The notes under the pieces are model-generated. The model was not told the DNA's origin, did no database searches, and saw nothing but the letters and a program-made list of their open reading frames with translations. From contig CP130629.1 of the NCBI GenBank assembly GCA_030644725.1, positions 1,900,795-1,964,794 on the forward strand: a stretch of 64,000 bases of DNA, written 5' to 3'. The stretch comes from Candidatus Electrothrix communis. GTDB taxonomy: Bacteria; Desulfobacterota; Desulfobulbia; Desulfobulbales; Desulfobulbaceae. Made by a program: the position numbers and the translations under genes. The number at the start of each line of letters is the position of its first letter. Within the stretch, counting starts at the first letter, position 1. Shown piece by piece: positions 19,569 to 27,985 of this stretch.

Positions 19569-19881
19569 AATTTTATCGCCTGCCATCTGCTTAAGGCTGT
19601 GCAATGGTGGACCGATACCGGCCTCGGCAGCTATCAGCTTTATTTTATCGGGGATAAAGAAAAACGGGAGGTTGATTTTATGGTCACCCGGGATGCTTGT
19701 GGAGGTAAAGACTTCAGGCAAGGCAAACTTAAGTCCGCATCTTTCGGTGTTTCAGAAAAAAACAGGTGCCAAGCACGCCTTGCAGGTTGCTATGGATGCT
19801 GATTACGTGGATGCCGACTGTTTTACAGTACAAAGACCGGTCATCGTGCCTGCAAAAACTTTTCTGTCTCAGCTTGTTTAA
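19569..19881 (+). pseudogene. C-terminal fragment of an AAA_14/DUF4143-type ATPase
   Basis: The text NFIACHLLKAVQWWTDTG..REVDFMVTRD, continuing after a frame change near 19692-19700 as MLVEVKTSGKANLSPHL..FQKKTGAKHALQV, matches the C-terminal nuclease-like half of DUF4143 ATPases (EVDF and EVK are its PD-(D/E)XK-type residues). There is no N-terminal ATPase part, start or ribosome site. The 250 bases to its left (19320-19568) hold nothing I can identify. Confidence 0.7.
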
Positions 19882-19919
19882 GGCGGGAGGGCCAAGCTCC
19901 TATCGAGTGACGCCTTATT

Positions 19920-20732
19920 TCATTCTACCGACAGCGATATAACAGAACCGTTCCGACCAGTTCCCCCCGGCTTCCCCCGAAGATCTTCCGTTTTACTCGC
20001 CCTGCGGTAGGAAAAAAAATCCTCATTACACATAGTGCAGATCCCTATCACCTCAATATTTTCATTGCGCACCCCAGCTTCCCTCAGCTGCCAACGACTG
20101 ATCGCCCAAAAATCAAAATAATTTGCTGTCACCTGCCATTGGTGAAAGGGCAGGGGGAGTTCTTTTTCATAATGAACAAACTCTGCGCAGCAGGGACCTA
20201 AGGAAGGACTGATCACCGCCCGAAGATCTTCAGGTGAGGTACCGAAGTTTTCCTGCATTGCCCTGACTGTTTTGGCAATAATATTGGCGACACTGCCTTT
20301 CCAGCCGCTATGCACTGCGCCGATAACCTTGCGCTGCGGATCATGAAGCAGCACTGCCTGGCAATCAGCCTGCTGAATAAGCAAGCCCACCCCCTTTTGC
20401 CCGGTAATAAGGGCATCGCTCCCTTTATATTCTCGATCGCAGGTAATATCTTTAACAATAGTCACATGATCACCATGCACCTGCATTGCGGAGGCCAGGT
20501 ACTGCACCTTCAGCTGTTTCTTCACTTTTTCTCTGTTATCAAGGACATCAGCAGGGTCGTCACCGACTAAAAAGCTGAGATTCAGACCGGTAAAAGGCGA
20601 GGCACTGACTCCTCCCTGGCGACTGAACATGGCATGCGGGACGGTAATGAGTGGGGACGTGGAGAACAGCAGGTCAGGCTGCAATTCAGCCTGCACTGGT
20701 GATGAAATGTCCTGCAAGGATCGGTTTTCCAT
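19920..20732 (-). CDS. pgeF: Laccase-domain (YfiH/PgeF) purine nucleoside phosphorylase
   Basis: This 270-residue protein belongs to the YfiH/PgeF family, once called polyphenol oxidase. Members act on adenosine and inosine or edit peptidoglycan precursors. The family's Cys/His site is visible as QQADCQAVLLHD (near residue 118), GAVHSGWKG (near 137) and SPSLGPCCAEFV (near 171), with FSRQGGVSASPFTGLNLS at the N-terminus. Intact and typical in length. It follows the DUF3373 porin on the same strand. Confidence 0.88.
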   Translation of the reverse strand: MENRSLQDISSPVQAELQPDLLFSTSPLITVPHAMFSRQGGVSASPFTGLNLSFLVGDDPADVLDNREKVKKQLKVQYLASAMQVHGDHVTIVKDITCDREYKGSDALITGQKGVGLLIQQADCQAVLLHDPQRKVIGAVHSGWKGSVANIIAKTVRAMQENFGTSPEDLRAVISPSLGPCCAEFVHYEKELPLPFHQWQVTANYFDFWAISRWQLREAGVRNENIEVIGICTMCNEDFFSYRRASKTEDLRGKPGGTGRNGSVISLSVE

Positions 20733-20758
20733 TTTTTTACTTAGCGTCTCTAGGCAAA

Positions 20759-20847
20759 GAAAAAGAGGAGAGCCTCGCGACTTTCCCCCTTAAAAAAAAT
20801 CCTCTTTTCGGTACAGTACCGGAGGGGCACGGCGCGCCGTCCCCCTA
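20759..20847 (-). terminator. Cluster of hairpins after the DUF3373 porin
   Basis: Reading leftward past the porin stop come a GC-rich stem (AGGGG-C-ACGGCG with its complement, ending near 20847), the palindrome CGGTACAGTACCG (20809-20821), and a stem AAAAGAGGA/TCCTCTTTT (20760-20808) containing eight A on the top strand, hence a T8 in the transcript. Together they look like a strong terminator for the porin mRNA. Confidence 0.55.
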
Positions 20848-20863
20848 CCGCAAAGTAATCGTT

Positions 20864-22516
20864 CTAAAAAAAGACATCCAGAGTGACGTATACCTGATCA
20901 GCACTGTCCACCGGTACCACGGAACCGGACTCTGTAGCCATGCCCAGGGAAGCCGTCATCATGGCAGCGTCATCTGTGTCATAGGGTTTGGTATTCCAGT
21001 CATTGCCAGTGTAATCGTATTCATAATGCTGATACCCCAAGCGGACAAAGGTCTTGGCGTATTTGGAAATCGCCTCTCCAGAAGGAAGATCGTAAATCAT
21101 ATACAGTTCCGCAACCTGACCTCGGGTTGCTAACTTGGCCAGATAGAGATCGTCATGTCCGGGATTGAAGGCAATCCAGTATTGAGAACCGTAGTTATAC
21201 TCAGCGCCGATTTTTAACCCGATATTAGAGAGATCATATCGAAGACCAGCATAGAGAGAAAATCCGGTCTCGCTGTCCGTGTTTGTTCGCCAATTTGGAT
21301 TAGGGGCCATACTGCCGTCAGCCTGAATGACCATAGAGGTGGCATAATCGTTAAACATGCCATGACCGCCTGGGTTGGTCTTGCTCCAGCCACCTGAGAA
21401 GAAATAGGTGAAGTCACCTGTCGTTGCCTGATAAACAGCAGAGGTATGGTAGAGATTTCCCTCTGTATAGTTGGTTGCCTGTTGATCCATTATGGCATGA
21501 AAATCATCATCCAGAAAATTCGGACGCATAAACATGTTCATTGCAATAAAGGATTGGAAATAAAGGAGACGATCTTCTGATTCCATGATATCCCAACTGA
21601 TGCCAGCAAAGTCGGTGTCATCCAGAGGAAAAATATCCGTGGAACCATGATAGGTCGCGGCATCCCACTGAACGCCGTTTTCAAATCCTCGACCATAGCA
21701 GAAACGCATACGCCCGCTGCCCATGGAATCGTTGCCCCAATCATAGGCATAACCGAGGGTAGCGCCGTCAAAGGCATATTCCATCTGAGCCGAAGCCGTT
21801 GCCATGCGTTTATCAGCACCAAGGCGAATCTGAGCAGGCACTCCGTCCGTGGTTGGTCGTCGCCCGATGGAGAACCAGACAGGGGCACCGCCGATATTGG
21901 TCCAGTTAACATAGGCCCGATCGACCCGCAGGGCATTATCCGCAGGGGTACGGGTTGAATTACCGTCAAACTGAGGCCACCAGGTATTCATATCGTTCCT
22001 GGTGTAGCTTTCCATGCCCCAAGTTTTGTACATGGCCAACCGCCCCTTGAACTTCATATTTTCAGTGGCCTTGACCTCCATATTTAAGCGAAATCTGTTG
22101 GTCAGTAAGGTGTCGCTGCTGTACTCGCGCCCGTTTTCCAGAGCACCGGTTGCAGGATTGAAGTAATCAGCACCTGTTGCACTGTAGTAATCCATTCGAG
22201 AACGAAAATCACCGGTCAAGAGGAATCGTGACGCAAGATCCCAGGCCTCGGATCGCTCTTCAAGGAGTTCGTTCATGTCCTCCAATTTGCTTTCCATATC
22301 TTCAAGATTTTCATTCATGGCCTGCAATTTTTCATCATTTTCAGTAACGATCTCATTTTTTCGGGCAAGTTCCTCCTGTAGCTGATCGACCTGTTGCGCT
22401 AACTCTTCAACTTTTCCGTCAGAGATATCTGCCGGTGCTTTTACTCCTCCTGCCATTGCAGCGGCAGGCAGAGCTATCATTCCGGCAAGTGTCAGGATTG
22501 AAAATGCTTTTTTCAT
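20864..22516 (-). CDS. DUF3373-family outer membrane porin with coiled-coil stalk
   Basis: I start at ATG 22516 (550 residues), directly at a signal peptide (MKKAFSILTLAGMIALPAAAMA). A coiled coil follows (about residues 35-85, VEELAQQVDQLQEELARKNE), as in stalk-anchored porins. The remainder is a beta-barrel rich in aromatic and Gly/Asn/Asp strands and ends in VYVTLDVFF with the C-terminal Phe used for barrel assembly. This matches DUF3373 porins of sulfate- and sulfur-metabolising bacteria. The transported solute is unknown. Confidence 0.8.
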   Translation of the reverse strand: MKKAFSILTLAGMIALPAAAMAGGVKAPADISDGKVEELAQQVDQLQEELARKNEIVTENDEKLQAMNENLEDMESKLEDMNELLEERSEAWDLASRFLLTGDFRSRMDYYSATGADYFNPATGALENGREYSSDTLLTNRFRLNMEVKATENMKFKGRLAMYKTWGMESYTRNDMNTWWPQFDGNSTRTPADNALRVDRAYVNWTNIGGAPVWFSIGRRPTTDGVPAQIRLGADKRMATASAQMEYAFDGATLGYAYDWGNDSMGSGRMRFCYGRGFENGVQWDAATYHGSTDIFPLDDTDFAGISWDIMESEDRLLYFQSFIAMNMFMRPNFLDDDFHAIMDQQATNYTEGNLYHTSAVYQATTGDFTYFFSGGWSKTNPGGHGMFNDYATSMVIQADGSMAPNPNWRTNTDSETGFSLYAGLRYDLSNIGLKIGAEYNYGSQYWIAFNPGHDDLYLAKLATRGQVAELYMIYDLPSGEAISKYAKTFVRLGYQHYEYDYTGNDWNTKPYDTDDAAMMTASLGMATESGSVVPVDSADQVYVTLDVFF

Positions 22517-22763
22517 GTTGTCCCCGAGTTGTTTTTTTATAAGCATGCAGCCTGCATCATACTTTGATCAGGCTCCTATATATAGGAGTATAAGTCATTG
22601 GTACGAGCAGCTACAAAAAAATAATTTAATTTCTTGAATTTTTCTGTCATCTCCGCTCTACAACACAACAATCCAATAAAGCAGTTGACCCCTGCGGATA
22701 AGGAGAATATACTAAAATTTTCTTTAGCGGTAATATAATAGCTACCTAGCTTGTTTTGATATA

Positions 22764-22846
22764 AACACCCATCTCTTCCCCTCTGGGGAGGGATAACAAA
22801 GCATGAAAGTTGATCGGACGACTCCAATAAATCGTCGGTACTTTCA
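22764..22846 (+). promoter_or_regulatory. Structured leader, copy A, upstream of ahbD
   Basis: This block is repeated almost word for word upstream of hemE (23947-24030). It has a short CCC/GGG helix followed by GGATAAC, then a hairpin in which GAAAGT pairs with ACTTTC and GACGA with TCGTC around a variable loop. The GACGA/TCGTC pair has a compatible G-U change in the other copy. It ends 24 bases before the gene. It has no match to a riboswitch class I know, and its position suggests post-transcriptional control of heme synthesis. Confidence 0.6.
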
Positions 22847-22871
22847 TATAAATAAAAAGAGTGCCGGATAA
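22803..22871 (+). CDS. Leader peptide ORF coupled to ahbD
   Basis: The ORF of 22 codons starts inside the structured leader (ATG AAA GTT GAT CGG ACG) and its TAA overlaps the ATG of the radical SAM gene by one base (TAATG). GGGGAGG lies about 11 bases upstream. The hemE copy starts identically in protein (MKVDRT, with a synonymous GAT/GAC change) but stops after 12 codons. It may be a regulatory leader peptide; a ribosome on it would disrupt the hairpin. Confidence 0.45.
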   Translation: MKVDRTTPINRRYFHINKKSAG

Positions 22872-23923
22872 TGAATTTTGAACCGAAATGGATCGCCTGG
22901 GAGATTACCCGTCGTTGCAACCTCAACTGTGTGCATTGCCGGTCTTCTTCTGAACTCAAAATTGCAGATCATCCTGATTGTTCTCTTGAAGAGGCAAAAC
23001 GCATGCTGGATGATATCAAATCCTATGCGGATCCGGTCATGGTCCTCTCGGGCGGGGAGCCCCTTTTACGCCCTGATGTTTTTGATATCGCATCCTATGG
23101 AACTGATCTCGGTATGCGGATGTGTCTGGCAACCAACGGTACCTTGGTAACCGAAGAAATATGCCGCAATATCAAAGAATCCGGCATTAAAATGGTTTCC
23201 CTGAGCCTGGATGGTTCCACTGCTGAAGTACATGATAATTTTCGTAACCAATCCGGAGCCTTTGAAGGGACCATGAATGCTATTCGGCTCTTTAACGAAC
23301 ACGGGATTCAATTTCTTGTTAACTCTTCCTTCACCAAAAGGAACAAGACCGAAGCACCGAAAATTTATGAGTTGGTCAAGAAACTAGGTGCCACGGCTTG
23401 GTACCTCTTCATGATTGTTCCCACCGGGCGCGGTGAGGATATCATGGAAGAGTTGATTCCAGAATCGGAATACGAGGATATCCTGAACTGGCATTATGAT
23501 ATGGAAAAAGAAGAAGACGCGATGCTTGTGCGCCCGACTTGTGCGCCCCAGTATTACAGGATCGTGCTTCAGCGTTCTAAGGCCGAGGGCGAAAAATTCA
23601 AACGTCGCTCCTTAAAGTTTTCCACTGGCGGCTCCAAGGGATGTCTGGCAGGTCAGCTGATCTGTCTTGTCGATGTTGACGGCAATGTGCTGCCGTGCAG
23701 TTATTTCCCAAAGTCTGGCGGTAATATTCGCGAGCAGTCTTTTCAGAATATTTGGGAAAACTCAAAGCTTTTTCTGGAACTCCGCAATTTTAAAGGGTAT
23801 AAAGATAACTGCGGACGTTGCGAGTACGTCAATGTCTGCGGCGGCTGTCGGGCTCGGTCCTATGCTATGACCGGTGATTATCTGGCCCAGGAACCCTTTT
23901 GTACCTACCAGCCCCGATGCTGA
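22871..23923 (+). CDS. ahbD: Radical SAM heme synthase, AhbD-like (AhbD/NirJ family)
   Basis: This 350-residue radical SAM protein has the CxxxCxxC cluster (C16, C20, C23), the SAM-binding SGGEPLLRP, and a C-terminal auxiliary cluster region with [22 protein letters not shown], typical of AhbD. AhbD decarboxylates Fe-coproporphyrin III to heme b in the alternative heme pathway of anaerobes. NirJ (heme d1) and AhbC are relatives, but the extra C-terminal cysteines and the hemE neighbour favour AhbD. It shares a structured leader with hemE, 129 bases downstream. A RiPP-modifying SPASM enzyme is a less likely alternative. Confidence 0.8.
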   Translation: MNFEPKWIAWEITRRCNLNCVHCRSSSELKIADHPDCSLEEAKRMLDDIKSYADPVMVLSGGEPLLRPDVFDIASYGTDLGMRMCLATNGTLVTEEICRNIKESGIKMVSLSLDGSTAEVHDNFRNQSGAFEGTMNAIRLFNEHGIQFLVNSSFTKRNKTEAPKIYELVKKLGATAWYLFMIVPTGRGEDIMEELIPESEYEDILNWHYDMEKEEDAMLVRPTCAPQYYRIVLQRSKAEGEKFKRRSLKFSTGGSKGCLAGQLICLVDVDGNVLPCSYFPKSGGNIREQSFQNIWENSKLFLELRNFKGYKDNCGRCEYVNVCGGCRARSYAMTGDYLAQEPFCTYQPRC

Positions 23924-23946
23924 ATTGATTTTTTAAACCTGAATAG

Positions 23947-24030
23947 AACACCCATTCCGGCCTAGCAGACTGGGATAACTAACATGAAAGTTGACCGGAC
24001 GATTCCACGGAGTCGTTGGTAGTACTTTCT
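23947..24030 (+). promoter_or_regulatory. Structured leader, copy B, upstream of hemE
   Basis: This is the second copy of the leader seen before ahbD. AACACCCAT, GGGATAAC, CATGAAAGTTGA and CGGACGA are conserved, and GAAAGT/ACTTTC and GACGA/TCGTT can pair. Relative to copy A it has three extra bases (TAG) just before TACTTTC, so the embedded ORF (23984-24022, beginning MKVDRT) ends after 12 codons. The hemE start lies 23 bases downstream and shows no Shine-Dalgarno sequence of its own, which makes leader-dependent initiation plausible. Confidence 0.6.
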
Positions 24031-24052
24031 ATAAAAAAACGTAAAAACAAAC

Positions 24053-25075
24053 ATGAACGATACCTTTCTGAAGGCCTGTCGCGGCGAAAAAACCGAATAT
24101 ACCCCGGTCTGGTTCATGCGCCAGGCAGGACGCTATCTCCCCGAATACCAGGCTGTTCGCAGTAAACTGACTTTTCTGGAACTGTGTAAAAGGCCGGAGA
24201 TCTGCACCGAGGTCACCCTCCAGCCTATTGATATTTTCGGCTTTGATGCAGCAATTCTGTTTTCCGACATCCTTATTGCTATGGAGGCGATGGGTCTGGA
24301 GTTGGAATTCCATGAGGGACGAGGACCGGTCTTTCCAAACCCGGTTCGTTCCCAAGCTGCTGTGGACCGTCTGATCGTTCCTGACCCGGATGAGACCATG
24401 CCCTTTGTCATGGAGACCATCAAGCTGCTGCGCAACGACCTGAAAGTGCCGTTGATCGGTTTTTCTGGAGCGCCCTTTACTCTGGCAACCTATCTGATTG
24501 AGGGTGGATCATCCAAGGTCTTTCTGGAAACAAAAAAGATGGCTTTCCAGGAACCAGAAATGTATCATGCCCTGCTGCAAAAGATCACTGAATGTACCAG
24601 CCTCTATCTCCAGGCTCAGGCCAGGGCCGGTGCCCAAGCGCTGCAAATTTTTGATTCCTGGGCAGGGATCTGGGCCCCGCATGATTATGCACGCTTTGCT
24701 CTGCCCTATGTGCAGTCCATTATTGCTGATTTGCGTAAGATGACGGATGTTCCTATCATCTATTTTGCCAATAACGGCTCCACCCTGATTAACCACACCA
24801 AAACCGCTGGCGCTGATGTGCTCGGCTTGGATTGGCGCATTAATATCGGTGAGGCCGCCAAAATGGTAGGCGACCATGCCCTGCAGGGGAACCTTGATCC
24901 GGTGGCTCTCTTTCTTCCGCAAAAGGAACTGGAACAGCAGATCAAAACAATCCTTGACGATGCCAAGGATGCCAAGGGGCATATATTTAACTTAGGGCAC
25001 GGCATTCTTCCGCAAACTGAACCGGACAAAGCTAGGATCGCTGTTGAGGCCATCCATCGTTTCAGTGCGCGATAA
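24053..25075 (+). CDS. hemE: Uroporphyrinogen decarboxylase
   Basis: This 340-residue enzyme converts uroporphyrinogen III to coproporphyrinogen III. The diagnostic N-terminal PVWFMRQAGRYLPEY (residues 22-36), FDAAILFSDIL (near 64), GFSGAPFTLATYLIEG (near 144) and GHGILPQT (near 319) are all present. It follows the AhbD-like gene and precedes an HD-domain gene by 30 bp. HemE plus AhbD would need coproporphyrin iron insertion in between; no ferrochelatase is in the window. Confidence 0.96.
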   Translation: MNDTFLKACRGEKTEYTPVWFMRQAGRYLPEYQAVRSKLTFLELCKRPEICTEVTLQPIDIFGFDAAILFSDILIAMEAMGLELEFHEGRGPVFPNPVRSQAAVDRLIVPDPDETMPFVMETIKLLRNDLKVPLIGFSGAPFTLATYLIEGGSSKVFLETKKMAFQEPEMYHALLQKITECTSLYLQAQARAGAQALQIFDSWAGIWAPHDYARFALPYVQSIIADLRKMTDVPIIYFANNGSTLINHTKTAGADVLGLDWRINIGEAAKMVGDHALQGNLDPVALFLPQKELEQQIKTILDDAKDAKGHIFNLGHGILPQTEPDKARIAVEAIHRFSAR

Positions 25076-25105
25076 TTCCTAGGTCCAGCAAGGAGCGTTC
25101 TTGTT

Positions 25106-25750
25106 ATGCAGCTTTCGGGTATTCCGGGGATTGACACCTGCATTGCCCTGATGGATAAGTATGCGATGCTGCCGAATATCCGTCGCCACTCTTTGCTTGT
25201 CGCCCGGATTGCCGAGCTGCTTGCGCAGCGTCTCCATGAGGGGGTACCGGCAGGGCAGGCACCTGATCAAAATTTCTGCGTGAACGGGGCCTTGTTGCAT
25301 GATATTGCCAAAACGCCCTGCCTGAAGGACGGCTGCGATCATGCTGCGACCGGTGCTGATATCTGCCGACGACATGAATACCCTGAGATAGCCGAGATTG
25401 TAGCCGGTCATGTGATTCTCCAGGATTTTTCTCCGGAAAAATATCAGCAAGGATTTTTTCAGGCCCAAGATATCGTCTACTATGCCGATAAACGGGTTCG
25501 ACATGATGCCATTGTTAGCTTGGGTGAACGGCTGGAGTATATTCTGGAGAATTACGGTGGAAACGATGAACGTGTCCAGGAGGGTATACGGAAAAACTTC
25601 AGTAAGTGCGAGCAATTGGAAGGTTTCCTGTTTCATTTTTTTGATTTTACTCCTGAACAATTATGCAGCAAGGTCGAACAATATGCCAGCCAAAGCTCCT
25701 TGACCGGACTATCTCTTGATGCCTCCTCGCCCGGACAGCAAGGAGACTGA
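25106..25750 (+). CDS. HD-domain phosphohydrolase-like protein
   Basis: This 214-residue protein has the metal-binding pattern of HD hydrolases: H at IRRHSLLV (residue 29), HD in NGALLHDIAKT (near 67), a further H in AATGADICRRHEY and the final D in YYADKRV (near 130). Family members hydrolyse phosphate esters, often nucleotides or cyclic dinucleotides. It follows hemE by 30 bp and may be cotranscribed, but I see no functional link to heme. The 278 bases after it contain no convincing gene. Confidence 0.75.
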   Translation: MQLSGIPGIDTCIALMDKYAMLPNIRRHSLLVARIAELLAQRLHEGVPAGQAPDQNFCVNGALLHDIAKTPCLKDGCDHAATGADICRRHEYPEIAEIVAGHVILQDFSPEKYQQGFFQAQDIVYYADKRVRHDAIVSLGERLEYILENYGGNDERVQEGIRKNFSKCEQLEGFLFHFFDFTPEQLCSKVEQYASQSSLTGLSLDASSPGQQGD

Positions 25751-26028
25751 GGCGGAAGATGGAGGAGGTGGAAAGTCAGGGGCTGTCCGACAGAAGATTC
25801 TGCCGCAGGAGTGTGCCTGATCAAAATGGATTTTCTGAGCAATACCTGGGAAATTTCTTTGAAACCGGCTTGCTTCCCCTTGAAAAAATACGTATATTGA
25901 AAAGAGTAGGAAAAATACTCCTGTACCTTCCCATGATTTCGTGACAAAGCTCTCGGTAAATGCGTCAATACCATATATCATAATGCCTCGCCAAAATTAA
26001 CGAGCAGATAATAACGGAGTAATCAACT

Positions 26029-26778
26029 GTGGAAATATTTTTTCTCGGTGTCGGAGAGACCTGTGACACAGCGCATGGCAACAGCTCTTCTATATTGACA
26101 ACAAGTAACGGTACCAAGATTTTACTGGATTGTGGTTTCACGGTACCGCACCAATATTTTCGTATTGTTGAAGATCCGACCCGTCTGGATTATGTCTGGA
26201 TCTCTCATTTTCACGGAGATCATTATCTCGGCCTTCCTCTGTTGTTTCTGCGTCTCTGGCAAATGGGCCGCACCAAACCTCTTTCCATTGTCGGCCAAAA
26301 AGGCATTGAAGAACAGGTTATGAATTTGCTGGAAATGGCCTACCCTACCTTCAGTAAAAAAATTGGTTTCTCCTTTGATTTTCATGTCATTTCTCCAAGG
26401 GCAACTGCTCATATAGCCGGGATGGAATGGTCGACCGCATTAACCCAGCATACTCAGTACAATCTTGGTCTGCTGCTCAAAGACGGGAATAAAAAACTCT
26501 ATTACAGCGGTGACGGACGGGCTAACACCCGGGTGCGAAGGTTAATTCCAGGCTGTGATTTTGTTATCCACGAATCATTTAATATGGTTGATACCTATCC
26601 CTATCATGGTTCTATCACCAGTACCTTGAAATTGGCCGATGAGATGGATATCGGACAGGTCGCCTTAGTTCATCTGGAACATAGTCTGCGAAGAAACGAG
26701 ATTGACACCATAAAACGAATTGTGCAGGACAGGCCCAATACCCTGCTGCCGGTCGCTGGTGACCGCCTGAGTTTCTAG
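26029..26778 (+). CDS. MBL-fold (RNase Z-like) hydrolase
   Basis: This 249-residue protein begins with GTG, supported by ACGGAG nine bases upstream. The metallo-beta-lactamase signature HFHGDH (residues 62-67) is complete, with further ligands in LTQHTQYNLG (near 139), YSGDGR (near 160), HESF (near 182) and LVHLEH (near 217). The layout resembles RNase Z / arylsulfatase-type beta-lactamase-fold proteins, but the tRNase Z exosite is absent, so a specific substrate cannot be given. Confidence 0.8.
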   Translation: MEIFFLGVGETCDTAHGNSSSILTTSNGTKILLDCGFTVPHQYFRIVEDPTRLDYVWISHFHGDHYLGLPLLFLRLWQMGRTKPLSIVGQKGIEEQVMNLLEMAYPTFSKKIGFSFDFHVISPRATAHIAGMEWSTALTQHTQYNLGLLLKDGNKKLYYSGDGRANTRVRRLIPGCDFVIHESFNMVDTYPYHGSITSTLKLADEMDIGQVALVHLEHSLRRNEIDTIKRIVQDRPNTLLPVAGDRLSF

Positions 26779-26844
26779 TTCGCCTCCCGTCCGGCTCAGC
26801 GGCCTCTTTCTTTTCAGTAAAATTCGGCACAGGAATATATAACT

Positions 26845-27954
26845 ATGACATCCAGAAGCATACAGGCAGTAACAGTACTCCTTTTCTCTTTGATTATCCT
26901 CTCAATGCTCCCGCTAGCGGCGACAGCTGGAGGCCGAAAGCCGCAACGAAAAATAAAGCCTGTTCTCCGATTCGATGCAAAGGTTGAAGCGCCACCCAAG
27001 TACATCAGGATGGCAGACAACTTTTTTGTTTTTTATGATCCTTCCACAGCCATGACGGTGCCTTATAAGAATACCGGCATGACCCGATTGGAGATGTCTC
27101 AGCAAATCCTGCTCAAGAGTAATGCTGCCATGCCGGACCTGCGCTGGCAAACCGGTCTTTATCCTCATTGGAAGAATGTGATGTGGCTTCCAGCCTCGCC
27201 AGGCAGTTTTCAGCCCTACTATGCCTTACAGAATTATGATAAGCAAAAATTTGCCGTCGCACTGGGTGAACTGCCGGTGATCAGTTCCGGCCCACCTATG
27301 CTGCAAATGTCCCTGATGAAGCTGGAGTACCTCTTGGGGCTTCCTGGTCGTACGGAAGTTTTTCTTTTTACCAATGGCGAGGATGCCCGTTTTCAAGGCA
27401 TTGATGAACCGTCCCCCTTGGTCCAGGCTGAAATGCTGGCCCGGAATTACGATGTTTGCTTCACCGTCATCAGTAGTGCAACCACTCCGGAGGCGGACAA
27501 ACGGCTTCATAAAATCGCCGAGGTCAACGACTGCTCCCAGGTGGTTGATTTTGATACGGTTGTTGCGCACCCGGAATATCTCTTCGGACGTTTGTACATG
27601 ACACCGGACGGACTTTTTGAAAACCTTCTGTTCGCCTTTGACAAGACGCATATCCGCAAAAAATATCGGAAGACCCTGGATAGATTGGGGAATTATCTCC
27701 TGGAAAACCCAACGCATTATGCTGTGCTCTCTGGTTTTTGTGATATTATCGGGCCAGAAAATTACAATATGCGTTTATCCCAGCGGAGGGCAGAGAGTGC
27801 GCAGAAATACCTGCTGAATCATTTCCCGGCTCTTACCAAGGAACGCATTCTCCTTTATTGGTACGGATATGGGCATCCGGTAGCCTCCAATAAGACCGCA
27901 GCCGGTCGGCGGTTGAATCGTCGGACCACCATTATGATCCGTAAGGGTTTCTGA
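26845..27954 (+). CDS. OmpA-family outer membrane/periplasmic protein
   Basis: This 369-residue protein has a signal peptide (residues 1-29, LIILSMLPLAATAGG). A central domain of about 200 residues holds a putative von Willebrand-like or hydrolase fold (LLGLPGRTEVFLFTNGEDAR). The C-terminal OmpA peptidoglycan-binding domain has NMRLSQRRAESAQKYLL and AAGRRLNRRTTI. The central segment resembles the N-terminal part of other OmpA proteins of deltaproteobacteria. It probably ties the outer membrane to the cell wall. Confidence 0.78.
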   Translation: MTSRSIQAVTVLLFSLIILSMLPLAATAGGRKPQRKIKPVLRFDAKVEAPPKYIRMADNFFVFYDPSTAMTVPYKNTGMTRLEMSQQILLKSNAAMPDLRWQTGLYPHWKNVMWLPASPGSFQPYYALQNYDKQKFAVALGELPVISSGPPMLQMSLMKLEYLLGLPGRTEVFLFTNGEDARFQGIDEPSPLVQAEMLARNYDVCFTVISSATTPEADKRLHKIAEVNDCSQVVDFDTVVAHPEYLFGRLYMTPDGLFENLLFAFDKTHIRKKYRKTLDRLGNYLLENPTHYAVLSGFCDIIGPENYNMRLSQRRAESAQKYLLNHFPALTKERILLYWYGYGHPVASNKTAAGRRLNRRTTIMIRKGF

Positions 27955-27985
27955 ACGAGGCTTCTGAGCAAGAGCCTAACCGATT

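Noticed and set aside
22871-23923. Radical SAM protein plus small upstream ORF as a RiPP precursor-maturase pair
   Set aside because: The same small ORF start occurs before hemE, and the enzyme's C-terminal cluster pattern and neighbour fit heme synthesis better.
25759-25944. 61-codon open frame after the HD-domain gene
   Set aside because: Basic, low-complexity composition, no ribosome site and no family resemblance; likely noncoding.
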